A stretch of DNA of 64,000 nt. Origin: Mesorhizobium wenxiniae (lineage in GTDB: Bacteria > Pseudomonadota > Alphaproteobacteria > Rhizobiales > Rhizobiaceae). Each line of letters opens with the position of its first letter. Positions within the stretch are counted from its first letter, which is position 1. The stretch is taken from the NCBI RefSeq assembly GCF_002284535.1, contig NZ_NPKH01000020.1:186001-250000 (forward strand), given 5' to 3'. The translations under genes were made by a program, and so were the position numbers. Under the pieces are notes generated by a model. That model was not told the DNA's origin. It saw only the letters and a list, made by a program, of their open reading frames with translations, and did no database searches. Shown here in pieces: positions 22,315 to 33,870 of the stretch.

Positions 22315-22769
22315 TCCGGCCGCTCCCCAGGCTTCGTCCCCTGCCGAAGCTGCAAAAGCCGGGCGCGTGCTTCCGCCCCATAGGCGGCGAGCCGTCCAGG
22401 TTCCCAGATCTGAAAGAAATTGCCGCGGCCGACAAACGCTGCTTCCGCGGAAATGCCGGTGTGCTCGCGGATGAAATCGGTCATCGAGATGCGGCCGTCC
22501 TGATCGAACTTGAGAAAGGTTCCATCGCCATGGCAGAAGAACGACATGTCGTCCGCCGCCTGCAGGAAAGGATCTTCCTGCGCGATGCGCTGCTCGTAGC
22601 GGTCGAGCAGGTCGAGCCCGCCGACATCCATCGCCGGACGGTCCAGGCAGCGCAGCGCATAGAGTTCCGAATAGCCGCGTTTCTGCACAACCGCACGGAA
22701 ATGCGCTGGAACGGACACCCGCCCCTTCGCATCGATCCTGTTCACCGCGCTTGACAGAAACCGGTCCAT
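22311..22769 (-). CDS. mraZ: Transcriptional regulator MraZ
   Basis: MraZ is an AbrB-fold DNA-binding protein that in other bacteria binds repeats in front of its own operon. The 152 residues carry two MraZ half-domains: [25 protein letters not shown] at the start, and [18 protein letters not shown] with [16 protein letters not shown] in the second half. It is the first gene of the division and wall cluster. I did not find the GTGGG direct repeats described for E. coli in the upstream region, so the site here is unknown. Confidence 0.95.
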   Translation of the reverse strand: MDRFLSSAVNRIDAKGRVSVPAHFRAVVQKRGYSELYALRCLDRPAMDVGGLDLLDRYEQRIAQEDPFLQAADDMSFFCHGDGTFLKFDQDGRISMTDFIREHTGISAEAAFVGRGNFFQIWEPGRLAAYGAEARARLLQLRQGTKPGERPE

Positions 22770-23184
22770 TACGCGTTACGGCCGCTTGCGCCGCCGCACC
22801 CCTCTGCATCTTCCCGCCCGCGCCGCCGCGGCGCGGTCCCTGCCCAAAACTCACTTCGTTCTGAAAGGCGAAAACAGGCGAACGCGCAGCCGCCGCGGCT
22901 GCCCGATTGGCGTACGCTTCACCCTGACGCGGAACGAAGGCTTGAATATCGAAATGGGATATCATGGGGCGCTATGGGCGTCAACGGGACAGGCTTCACA
23001 AACGCGCGCGCCACAACCGATGAGAGCAGCTCTGACGGCACTCCCGTCTTTATGCTCCATTAAGCCTAACGAAGCGTTTAGAGCGCCTGGCCTACCGGAG
23101 GCGGCTTGCCGCGGATCGCCACCGCGCATAGCGTCAGCCCGTGTTTTCCCGGTCAGAAACAGGTCAGAAACAAGGTTGAAATCC
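22770..23184. other. 415-base divergent intergenic region
   Basis: This region separates leftward mraZ from the rightward lyase gene. Besides the mraZ promoter candidate, it holds an 11-base tandem duplication, GGTCAGAAACA, at 23151-23172, directly before the lyase start. No coding region, riboswitch or clear MraZ repeat was recognised. Confidence 0.5.
22956..22984 (-). promoter_or_regulatory. Probable promoter of the mraZ-led operon
   Basis: On the minus strand TTGACG (22984-22979) and TATCCC (22961-22956) are separated by exactly 17 bases. Transcription would start about 180 bases before the mraZ ATG. The -35 is near consensus for an alphaproteobacterial housekeeping promoter, the -10 is weaker, and the orientation and place fit the dcw operon. 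Confidence 0.5.
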
Positions 23185-24300
23185 ATGTCCGAAACAGCCA
23201 GATCGCGCGCGGCGGCACTTCCCCATCTGCGTCGCGGCAGGCTCACCATGGGCGACCCAATTCCCCTGCCGCTAACTATGGCCGCCATTTATCATGCACC
23301 CGGCGACGCCACCGGGTTCGATCAATATGGCCGCTTCAGCAATCCGACCTGGGACGCGGTCGAACACATGCTGGCGCATCTGGTAGGGGCGCCATGCGTC
23401 GCCTTCCCCTCTGGAATGGCTGCAATCTCGGCGGTGTTTTTTGGATTGCTCAAATCCGGCGACCGTATCCTGCTGCCGTCAGACGGCTATCACACCACGC
23501 GGGCCCTGGCGGAGGGTTTCCTAAAACCTTTCGGCGTCGCCTACGATGTCCGGCCGACATCGACTTTCCTCGACGGCGGCTTCGATGGATATCGACTGGC
23601 CTTCGTCGAAACTCCCGCCAATCCGGGACTGGATATCTGCGACATTACGGCTGTCGCCGAAGCGGCGCACAAAGCGGGGGCGATTCTGGTGGTCGACAAC
23701 ACGACAATGACGCCCTTCGGCCAACGCCCGCTCGATCTCGGCGCCGACATCGTCATTGCCGCCGACACCAAGGCACCCAATGGCCATTCCGACGTGCTGT
23801 TCGGCCATGTCGCCAGCCGCAATGCCGACATCATCGCCGCCGTGTCCGGCTGGCGCGAGACATCGGGCGCCATTCCCGGGCCGTTCGAGGCGTGGCTTGT
23901 GCATCGCGGCTTGGAAACGCTCGACGTGCGTTTCGACCGCATGTGTTCTTCCGCCGAGGTGATAGCGCGGCGTCTGGAGAGCCATCGTGCGATCAGCGGC
24001 TTGCGCTTTCCGGGTCTGGTAGGCGACCCTTCGCACAATCTCGCCCGCGCCCAGATGGAGCGCTTCGGCTTTCTCATCTCGTTTGTGCTGGCATCGAAGG
24101 ACAAGGCCGAGGATTTCATCAACAACTGCTTATTGATGCAGGCGGCGACGTCGTTCGGAGGCGTGCATACGTCGGCGGAACGGCGAGCAAAAAGAGGAGA
24201 CGCTGTTCCGCCCGGCTTCGTTCGCCTGTCGGTCGGCTGCGAACCGGTGGAAGAGCTTTGGCAGGCGATCGAAGCGTCGCTGGACGGTACCAGCGGCTGA
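23185..24300 (+). CDS. Cystathionine gamma-lyase/beta-lyase family PLP enzyme
   Basis: This belongs to the Cys/Met-metabolism fold type I PLP enzymes, which act on cystathionine or related thioethers. The ATG at 23185 gives 371 residues. An upstream extension to 22786 is low-complexity and improbable. Family features are YGRFSNPTWDAVEHMLAHL, the glycine-rich PLP phosphate loop FPSGMAAISAVFFGLL, VETPANPGLDICDI, the aspartate in VVDNTTMTPF, and the PLP lysine in ADTKAPNGHSDVLFGHV. The usual SATKY is replaced by ADTKA, so the exact substrate is uncertain. It runs convergently into the broken parDE pair. Confidence 0.85.
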   Translation: MSETARSRAAALPHLRRGRLTMGDPIPLPLTMAAIYHAPGDATGFDQYGRFSNPTWDAVEHMLAHLVGAPCVAFPSGMAAISAVFFGLLKSGDRILLPSDGYHTTRALAEGFLKPFGVAYDVRPTSTFLDGGFDGYRLAFVETPANPGLDICDITAVAEAAHKAGAILVVDNTTMTPFGQRPLDLGADIVIAADTKAPNGHSDVLFGHVASRNADIIAAVSGWRETSGAIPGPFEAWLVHRGLETLDVRFDRMCSSAEVIARRLESHRAISGLRFPGLVGDPSHNLARAQMERFGFLISFVLASKDKAEDFINNCLLMQAATSFGGVHTSAERRAKRGDAVPPGFVRLSVGCEPVEELWQAIEASLDGTSG

Positions 24301-24309
24301 ACGAACCGA

Positions 24310-24609
24310 TCACGAAGCCAGATCGTCGGCTTCGATTTTGCGCCGGCCATGCAGCACGCGCAGGATCTCGACTGCATCCTCGCTGACACGATACAAGGTG
24401 AGATACTCGCCGACGGCCAGATGGCGGATGCCGGGCGAATGTCTTCGCGCGGTGCGCCTGAGAAGGGATAAGTCGCCAGTAGTTGCTGCCAGCGGGCTTC
24501 CGGTCGAGCAGCCGGTCCGCTACAGCCTCGTCGTCTCGCGCGACATGGAGCCAGGTCGCGATCAAATCCTCTTCTGCATTGCAGTTCGGCTGATGGGCAG
24601 CAAATTCAT
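24310..24609 (-). pseudogene. Frameshifted ParE-type toxin
   Basis: The first ATG (24609) overlaps the antitoxin stop as ATGA, the usual toxin-antitoxin layout, but the frame stops after 15 codons. Recognisable ParE pieces occur in successive frames: AEEDLIATWLHVARDDEAVADRLLDR, then ARWQQLLATYPFSGAPREDIRP, then IRHLAVGEYLTLYRVSEDAVEILRVLHGRR to a stop at 24310. Each join is mended by one added base: near 24578 in the first piece, near 24501, and near 24438. Pieces like PFSGAPREDIRP and ILRVLHGRR are the usual ParE core. The protein cannot be made intact unless these are sequencing errors. Confidence 0.82.
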
Positions 24610-24880
24610 GCCGCGTTATCGGATTTCAATCGTCTGCGCGCTTCGGCCTTGATTTCGTCGATCGACGCAAACCGACCCGGTCCGCTGTCAATTCCCTCCT
24701 GCACCAGCTTGCGCAACTCCTCGACCGTATAGCCGTGCAGGTCGCGGGGGTCCTTGCATTGCCTGAGCGCGTCGCGGATCACCTCGCTCGCCGAGCATAT
24801 TCGCCGGCGGCGACCACAACGTCGACCGCCGCCGCCAGTTCCGGCGAAAGCGTGATGCTGCGTTTGTCGACCTGACCCAT
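24606..24880 (-). pseudogene. Frameshifted ParD-type antitoxin
   Basis: Translation starts at ATG 24880 (MGQVDKRSITLSPELAAAVD) with AGGAG six bases upstream. This matches the ribbon-helix-helix N-terminus of ParD antitoxins. After GEY, near 24795, one base is missing: the read frame ends in RRAR and a stop at 24779. The next frame continues SASEVIRDALRQ, then PRDLHGYTVEELRKLVQEG, and ends DNAA at 24606. A truncated 33-residue peptide with the DNA-binding strand could still be made. The pair is complete in gene order but broken in both genes. Confidence 0.82.
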
Positions 24881-24911
24881 GATGCGCTCCTGATATTGCC
24901 CGCGCCTATAT

Positions 24912-24929
24912 GGTACGATTAATCGCACC
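24912..24929. promoter_or_regulatory. Palindromic operator candidate before parD
   Basis: GGTACGATTAATCGCACC is an 18-base palindrome with one mismatched pair around ATTAAT. It lies 32 bases upstream of the parD ATG, between a TTGAAG-like -35 and a CATATA-like -10 on the minus strand. That is where a ParD dimer would autorepress. Binding is inferred from position and symmetry. Confidence 0.5.
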
Positions 24930-25061
24930 GACTTCAAGAAACGCTTGTTACGCCCACTGCCCAGCAAAGCCGGTTCAGTAGTAAAGCGCCTGAACCAGCA
25001 GGCGCCCGATGACGCAACCTGCTGATATCAGGGGATGTCCTTGTAGTATCTGGAAGAAATT

Positions 25062-25458
25062 GCCAGCTGGCCTGTAAGCCGGGTTCTGTATGGCCCTCGC
25101 CCCTTGCGGCGCGAGAACGTGGCGGCCATTCATCTTGGGCGCATGTTGCCATGCACCTCACGCAACCTACCCGGACGGTGAGCCGGAAACAGCCCTCGAG
25201 GGTTTCCCCTCGCACCGTCCCTATTCGGTCTTGCTCCCGGTGGGGTTTACCGTGCCGCTCCTGTTGCCAGTCGCGCGGTGGGCTCTTACCCCACCCTTTC
25301 ACCCTTACCACGGTAAAACCGTGGCGGTTTGCTTTCTGTGGCACTTTCCCTAGGGTCGCCCCCGCCGGCCATTAACCGGCACCGTGTCTCCATGGAGCCC
25401 GGACTTTCCTCACCCGCAGCCTTTCGGCTTCGCGGGTGCGGCCGCCCGGCCAGCTGGC
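25062..25458 (-). ncRNA. rnpB: RNase P RNA, bacterial class A
   Basis: This is the catalytic RNA that trims 5' leaders from tRNA precursors. On the minus strand the conserved 5' core GAGGAAAGTCCGGGCTCC (around 25420-25403) and the 3' core ACAGAACCCGGCTTACAG (around 25090-25073) are both present. The ends are the same ten-base GCCAGCTGGC (25458-25449 and 25071-25062), which pairs to form helix P1. The length of about 397 bases fits alphaproteobacterial molecules. It lies between the transglycosylase gene and the broken toxin pair; no gene overlaps it. Confidence 0.95.
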
Positions 25459-25463
25459 AAGGC

Positions 25464-25493
25464 GTATAAAGGGGTTCAAGGCCGAAAACGCAA
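25464..25493 (-). promoter_or_regulatory. Probable rnpB promoter
   Basis: On the minus strand TTGCGT (25493-25488) and TTATAC (25469-25464) have an 18-base spacer. The -10 ends five bases before the inferred rnpB 5' end at 25458, which is the correct distance to a transcription start. Confidence 0.6.
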
Positions 25494-25515
25494 GAAAAAA
25501 GCAGGTTCGGGCTTA

Positions 25516-26295
25516 TTACGCCGGCGCTCCAAGCGCGGCCAACTGCACCTTGACCTTGCCGCAATAGGCCGCGGAAATCGGGTTCATCCGCTTGGCGCCA
25601 TGGCCGGCATTGTATTTGAGAATCGTGCCGCAGGTCGTGCCGCCGCCGAGGTTGTGCGCCATGGCGAGGTATTTCATGCCGTATTTGATGTTGGTCTCGG
25701 GATCGTAGAGGCCCTTGATCGAGCCGCTGTAACCCATCATCCGCGCCGTCGACGGCTTGATCTGCATCAGGCCGATCTCACCGGCGCTGCCGACCTGGTT
25801 CGGCCGGAAGCTGCTTTCGATCATGATGACGGCCTTGGCGAGCGAGACCGGCACACCATTGCTGGCGGCATGACGCTCGATGATCGCCGAATACTGGCCA
25901 CTGCCGCCAGCGGCCGCCGCGTTCGGCGCCGCCGCCCGGCTTTTCCCGCCGATCGACGCCGTCGTCGCCTGGTCGATGCGGGTCCTGTTGCGCTTCACGT
26001 GCCGTTTGGAGACTGCATTTTTTGCGGAGGCTGGCTTGTTTACCTTTACCCCAGCTTTTTCCGCCTTTGCGGATGCTGGCTTTTTCACCTTTACCGCAGC
26101 AGCTTTTACCGCCTTTGCGGAGGCTGTCCTTTTTTCCTTTGCATCTTGGCCGGCTTTCGGCGTGGCGGTTTTATCGGACACGGTAATGAAACCCTGGTCG
26201 GCCCGCTGGCTCAGCGGCGCGCCATTGGCGGCACCGATGGCAAAAGTCATTACGCCGGCAGCAACAGCTGCCGTTAAAACGGTCAATTTCTGCAT
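25516..26295 (-). CDS. Secreted lytic transglycosylase (SLT domain)
   Basis: This likely periplasmic enzyme cleaves peptidoglycan glycan strands to 1,6-anhydro products. The 259 residues begin with a signal peptide ending near ANGA. A lysine- and alanine-rich linker follows (about residues 50-105) with degenerate units such as VKKPASAKAEKAG and VNKPASAK. The SLT domain (about 133-255) carries the catalytic glutamate in IMIESSFRP, then GEIGLMQIKPSTA and the late LKYNAGHG. AGGA four bases before the ATG supports the start. The linker could associate with anionic polymers, but that is inference. Confidence 0.9.
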   Translation of the reverse strand: MQKLTVLTAAVAAGVMTFAIGAANGAPLSQRADQGFITVSDKTATPKAGQDAKEKRTASAKAVKAAAVKVKKPASAKAEKAGVKVNKPASAKNAVSKRHVKRNRTRIDQATTASIGGKSRAAAPNAAAAGGSGQYSAIIERHAASNGVPVSLAKAVIMIESSFRPNQVGSAGEIGLMQIKPSTARMMGYSGSIKGLYDPETNIKYGMKYLAMAHNLGGGTTCGTILKYNAGHGAKRMNPISAAYCGKVKVQLAALGAPA

Positions 26296-26479
26296 GGGAT
26301 CCTGTTCTGTTTGAACCGCGCGAAGAACTTCACGCAGCTACGCTAAATCAACATCGGAACATCTGGGGGCTCTAGGTCCGACAATTTGCACGGATCGCCT
26401 TTGACGGCCGAATTGGCGGCAAAAAAGGCGAGGCAAGTCACTTTGAGTGACAGGCTGTAACTGAACAGCTAGGAAAAGA

Positions 26480-27241
26480 CTACTTGGGCGGAACTGCCTT
26501 CACGGAAGCAAACAGCCTTTCCAGCGTGCGGATTGTCGATCCGTCGGCCACGCCATCCACTTTGCGTTGGCGGAAGTGCCGTTGAAAAGCCTCGACCACG
26601 ATTTCGGTATGCCGGTCAAAATTGCCTGATATCTCTACGCCATAACCGTAGAGCGCCAGCATCGATTGCAACGCCTCGACCTCGGCATTCGCATCGCCGG
26701 CCTTCAGCACCGCGCCGCGCCTGAGGGGTGCCGCTTCGACGAGATGGCCGACACCGGCCTCGAACAGCGCTTTCCAAGGGAATTTCTCGCCGGGGTCGAT
26801 CTTGCGTCCCGGCGCCACGTCGGAATGGGCGAGCACCCGTTGGGCTGGAATCGAATGGCGCTGAACAATTCCCTTGCACAGGCCGATGACGGCATCGATC
26901 TGCGGTTTCGGAAAATTCCGATAGCCCAGCGAATGCCCCGGATTGACGATCTCGATGCCGAGCGAACAGGAGTTGATGTCGCTGCGTCCGAACCAGGAAC
27001 TCTTGCCGGCATGCCAGGCACGGTCGCTTTCCCTGACCATCTGGACGATGCGGCCGTCCTCATGGACGAGATAATGCGACGAAACCTCGCTGGCCGGATC
27101 GCACAGCCATGCTTCGGCGCCGGCGCCAGTCTCCATCCCGGTGTAGTGCAGCACGATCATGTCGGGCTTCTCGCGTCGTGGACCGAAATTCGGCGATCCC
27201 CTTACCTCGGCGCTCGGCTCGTCGGGCGGAAAGCCGCTCAT
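26480..27241 (-). CDS. N-acetylmuramoyl-L-alanine amidase with PG-binding domain
   Basis: This zinc amidase of the Amidase_2/AmiD type cuts the bond between MurNAc and L-alanine. The 253 residues show the zinc ligands in IVLHYTGM (about residue 32) and in LAHSDVAPGRKIDPG (about 140-155), with SLGIEIVNPG between. A PG_binding_1-like C-terminal domain follows, with NAEVEALQSMLALYGYGV and TEIVVEAFQRHFR. No signal peptide is evident, which suggests cytosolic recycling (AmpD-like) or a non-classical route. Its start overlaps the upstream TerB/DnaJ gene as ATGA. A short perfect hairpin lies at 26437-26451 after the stop. Confidence 0.93.
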   Translation of the reverse strand: MSGFPPDEPSAEVRGSPNFGPRREKPDMIVLHYTGMETGAGAEAWLCDPASEVSSHYLVHEDGRIVQMVRESDRAWHAGKSSWFGRSDINSCSLGIEIVNPGHSLGYRNFPKPQIDAVIGLCKGIVQRHSIPAQRVLAHSDVAPGRKIDPGEKFPWKALFEAGVGHLVEAAPLRRGAVLKAGDANAEVEALQSMLALYGYGVEISGNFDRHTEIVVEAFQRHFRQRKVDGVADGSTIRTLERLFASVKAVPPK

Positions 27242-27957
27242 GCGTGCCGCAGGCCTCGTTCGATCATCTCATAGGCCGCGTTGATCGCCGCTATCCTGCT
27301 CGTTGCGATCTTGATGAATTCCTGCGGCAGCCCGCGCGCGATCAGCCGGTCGGGATGGTTGTCCGAAACCAGCTTGCGATAACGCCTCCTGACCTCCTCG
27401 AACGTTTTTCCCCGCTCGATGCCAAGCACGACATAGGGATCGGCCGCACCCAGGTCGACGTGCCGGGCCAGAATGCTCTGGTAATGCGCCTCCTCGATCC
27501 GGAAGATCTCGGCGATACGATGCAGGAACTGCCCTTCGCGCTCATGGACCAGCCCGTCGGCCTTGGCGATGTGGAACAGCCCGTCGAGAATGTCCTCCAG
27601 CATCTTGCAGTTCGAATGACCGGAGCCGCAAAGCTGCGCCATGCGCGCGGCATAGGTCTCGAACCCGGCAATGTCGCGCTTGGCCAGATCGTAGAGCCGC
27701 GCCACATTGCGCGTTTGGTCTTTCGGCACCTCGAATATCTGCTGGAAGGCGCGCACCTCGTCCTGCGTGACGATGCCGTCGGCCTTGGCCATCTTGGCAG
27801 ACAGCGCGATCATCGCTACCGAGAAGGCGACGCGCCGGCGCAGATCCGGGTCGCCGGAGAAAACCGTGCGCACAGCCTCGACCACGTCGGCGACGCCGGA
27901 CGAGGTTGAGGACGAAACGCGCGTGATGAAGTCGCCAAGGCGATCCCAAATCGACAT
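27238..27957 (-). CDS. DjlA-like protein: TerB domain plus J domain
   Basis: The 239-residue protein has a TerB-like helical domain (about residues 40-160, with MIALSAKMAKADGIVTQDEV and a later FHIAKADGLVHERE). A C-terminal J domain (about 175-239) contains DPYVVLGIERGKTFEEVRRRYR and the HPD tripeptide (DNHPDRL) needed to stimulate DnaK. A GTG two codons earlier (27963) is possible, but the ATG at 27957 has AGG upstream. It is translationally coupled to the amidase, so the pair may act in envelope maintenance. The membrane helix of classic DjlA is not evident. Confidence 0.9.
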   Translation of the reverse strand: MSIWDRLGDFITRVSSSTSSGVADVVEAVRTVFSGDPDLRRRVAFSVAMIALSAKMAKADGIVTQDEVRAFQQIFEVPKDQTRNVARLYDLAKRDIAGFETYAARMAQLCGSGHSNCKMLEDILDGLFHIAKADGLVHEREGQFLHRIAEIFRIEEAHYQSILARHVDLGAADPYVVLGIERGKTFEEVRRRYRKLVSDNHPDRLIARGLPQEFIKIATSRIAAINAAYEMIERGLRHA

Positions 27958-28181
27958 GGGCACCTATTAGGGCGAACTGGCCACCGCTATCAAGCGAAGA
28001 CAATGCCGCAGCCCATTTCGCGGCCGCCTGACCAGCTGGCGCAACCGTCGTTCATGGAAAATCAGCGGGCGGCAGCGGCGGCCACAGCGAGCGAAACTGC
28101 CAGCCTTCGTCGCCTTGCCATTCGGCCCCTTCGGGCGAAACTGCGCTTGCGGCGCGGCCGCAAGGAGCGTGTCCTGAAGTC

Positions 28182-28208
28182 AGAAGGCCGGCATCATGCC
28201 GGCCTTCT
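28182..28208. terminator. Strong hairpin downstream of small lipoprotein gene
   Basis: AGAAGGCCGGCAT and ATGCCGGCCTTCT form a perfect stem of 13 pairs closed by a single base, so the real loop is slightly larger. It begins 17 bases after the lipoprotein stop on the minus strand. No T run follows, but the stability suggests a terminator or a transcript-protecting end. Confidence 0.65.
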
Positions 28209-28224
28209 GTTCATCACCTGAGAA

Positions 28225-28416
28225 CTACTGCGCCGGCGCAGCCGGAGCCGGCTCGGCCGGCTTCGTCGCGTCAGGAGCCGGCTGCATCGGCTGTTCGTTC
28301 GCCGGCGGATTGGTGCTCTGCGTGGTTGTGGCGTCCCCGCCCGTGCCGCTGTCGCTGCAAGCCGCAACGCCAAGCAGGGCAAGCGCCGAAACCGACGCAA
28401 GAATGAGTTTCTTCAT
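28225..28416 (-). CDS. Small lipoprotein of unknown function
   Basis: This 63-residue protein has a signal peptide (MKKLILASVSALALLG) and the lipobox LGVAAC, so the mature part is about 43 residues attached through Cys20. The tail is rich in proline, alanine, threonine and glutamine (NPPANEQPMQPAPDATKP) and probably unstructured. It stands alone between a leftward hairpin and the rightward oxoprolinase gene. I do not recognise a family; the signal and hairpin make it a likely real gene. Confidence 0.75.
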   Translation of the reverse strand: MKKLILASVSALALLGVAACSDSGTGGDATTTQSTNPPANEQPMQPAPDATKPAEPAPAAPAQ

Positions 28417-28617
28417 GACATCTCTCCTCTAATCACGCCCCCCGCTACCGGGTGACGAGCGAGGACAGAATGCATCAGGCGCTTATGAGTTTCATAACGT
28501 TGCGTTTCCGCATGTAACATCATCTGCTTTTGCCGTTGCCGGCGAAGCCCTGGCGAACTAACACCAAGCCATGGCGAATTACCATATTGAATCAATAAAA
28601 TGCCTGGGAGAGCTGCC

Positions 28618-32541
<3,924 letters not shown>

Positions 32542-32556
32542 GCTCATCTCAACAAG

Positions 32557-32574
32557 CTGTCACCCGCCTGTCAT
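32557..32574 (+). promoter_or_regulatory. PhoB binding site (Pho box) for btaAB
   Basis: CTGTCACCCGCCTGTCAT consists of two 7-base half-sites, CTGTCAC and CTGTCAT, spaced by four bases. It matches the proteobacterial Pho box (CTGTCAT-N4-CTGTCAT) at 13 of 14 half-site positions. It lies 49 bases before the btaA ATG, on the coding strand, so phosphate starvation probably induces btaAB through PhoB. Confidence 0.85.
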
Positions 32575-32622
32575 CCACCTGCGCTACCCGCTTGCGCCAG
32601 AGCAAACGGGAATCGCCTTGTC

Positions 32623-33870
32623 ATGACGGATCTTTCCGGAGAACTGGTTTTTCGCCGCGGCAAGGAAGTTGGCAAAGCCGTCTACCAGAACCGCCCGCTG
32701 TCGAAGGCCGGCCTCTCCGAACGGCTCTTCGCGTTGCTGTTTTCCGGCCTCGTCTATCCGCAGATCTGGGAAGACCCCGATGTCGACATCGACGCGATGC
32801 AGCTTGGCCAGGGCCATCGCGTCGTCACTATCGCCTCGGGCGGCTGCAACATCCTCGCCTATCTCACCCGGTCGCCCGAAAGGATCGACGCCGTCGATCT
32901 CAACGCCGCCCACATCGCGCTGAACCGGATGAAGCTCGAAGCGGTGCGCCATCTGCCGTCCCAGGGTGACTTGTTCCGTTTCTTCGGCGCTGCCGAGACC
33001 CGTCACAATTCGCAAGCCTACGACCGCTTCATCGCGCCGCATCTCGACCCGGTCAGCCGCCATTACTGGGAACATCGCAACTGGCTCGGCCGTCGCCGCA
33101 TCGCCGTCTTCGACCGTAATTTCTACCAGACCGGGCTGCTCGGGCTGTTTATCGCCATGGGTCACCGCACCGCCAAATTCTTCGGTGTCGATCCGGCCGG
33201 CATCATGCAAGCCAAAAGCCTCGCCGACCAGCGCCGCTTCTTCGACGAGGAACTGGCGCCGGTCTTCGAAAAGCCGTTGCTGAAATGGGCCACCTCCCGA
33301 AAAGCCTCGCTGTTCGGCCTCGGCATTCCGCCGGCCCAGTACGATTCGCTGATCACCTCGGGCGACGGCACCATGGCCAGTGTCCTGAAGGCCCGGCTGG
33401 AAAAGCTCGCCTGCGATTTTCCGCTACAGAACAACTATTTCGCCTGGCAGGCTTTTGCCCGCCGCTATCCCAATCCCGGCGAGGCGGCGCTGCCCGCCTA
33501 TCTCGAAAAGCGCAACCACAAGACGATCCGCAACAATGTCGACCGCGTCGCCATTCACCATGCCAATCTGATCGAATTCCTCGCCGGCAAGGATGCCGGT
33601 TCGGTCGACCGCTTCGTCCTGCTCGACGCACAGGACTGGATGACCGACGACCAGCTCAATGCGCTGTGGGCCGAGATCACCCGGACCGCGTCGACTGATG
33701 CCCGCGTCATCTTCCGCACCGCGGCCGAACCCAGCCTGTTGCCCGGCCGGGTCTCGAATTCGCTGCTCGACCAGTGGAATTATGCGGACGAGGCGTCGCG
33801 CGAATTCTCGGCCCGCGACCGGTCGGCCATCTATGGCGGCTTCCATCTCTATGTGAAGCAGGCCACATGA
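32623..33870 (+). CDS. btaA: BtaA, SAM:diacylglycerol 3-amino-3-carboxypropyltransferase
   Basis: BtaA moves the 3-amino-3-carboxypropyl group of S-adenosylmethionine to diacylglycerol, the first step to the betaine lipid DGTS. The 415-residue protein has the early KAVYQNRPLSKAGLSERLF and LVYPQIWEDPDVDIDAM, then a SAM-type segment VVTIASGGCNILAYLTRSP. Further typical blocks are FFGVDPAGI, NNYFAWQAFARRYP and LLDAQDWMTDDQLNALW. It overlaps btaB as ATGA and is preceded by a Pho box. The gene pair, rather than one motif, makes the call firm. Confidence 0.93.
   Translation: MTDLSGELVFRRGKEVGKAVYQNRPLSKAGLSERLFALLFSGLVYPQIWEDPDVDIDAMQLGQGHRVVTIASGGCNILAYLTRSPERIDAVDLNAAHIALNRMKLEAVRHLPSQGDLFRFFGAAETRHNSQAYDRFIAPHLDPVSRHYWEHRNWLGRRRIAVFDRNFYQTGLLGLFIAMGHRTAKFFGVDPAGIMQAKSLADQRRFFDEELAPVFEKPLLKWATSRKASLFGLGIPPAQYDSLITSGDGTMASVLKARLEKLACDFPLQNNYFAWQAFARRYPNPGEAALPAYLEKRNHKTIRNNVDRVAIHHANLIEFLAGKDAGSVDRFVLLDAQDWMTDDQLNALWAEITRTASTDARVIFRTAAEPSLLPGRVSNSLLDQWNYADEASREFSARDRSAIYGGFHLYVKQAT

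Noticed and set aside
21283..22965. rsmH as a 560-residue protein
   Set aside because: The extra N-terminus is an out-of-frame reading of mraZ and its leader. The ATGA start at 22314 fits family length.
22985..23184. SAM-II riboswitch before the cystathionine-lyase-like gene
   Set aside because: The pseudoknot core sequence was not found.
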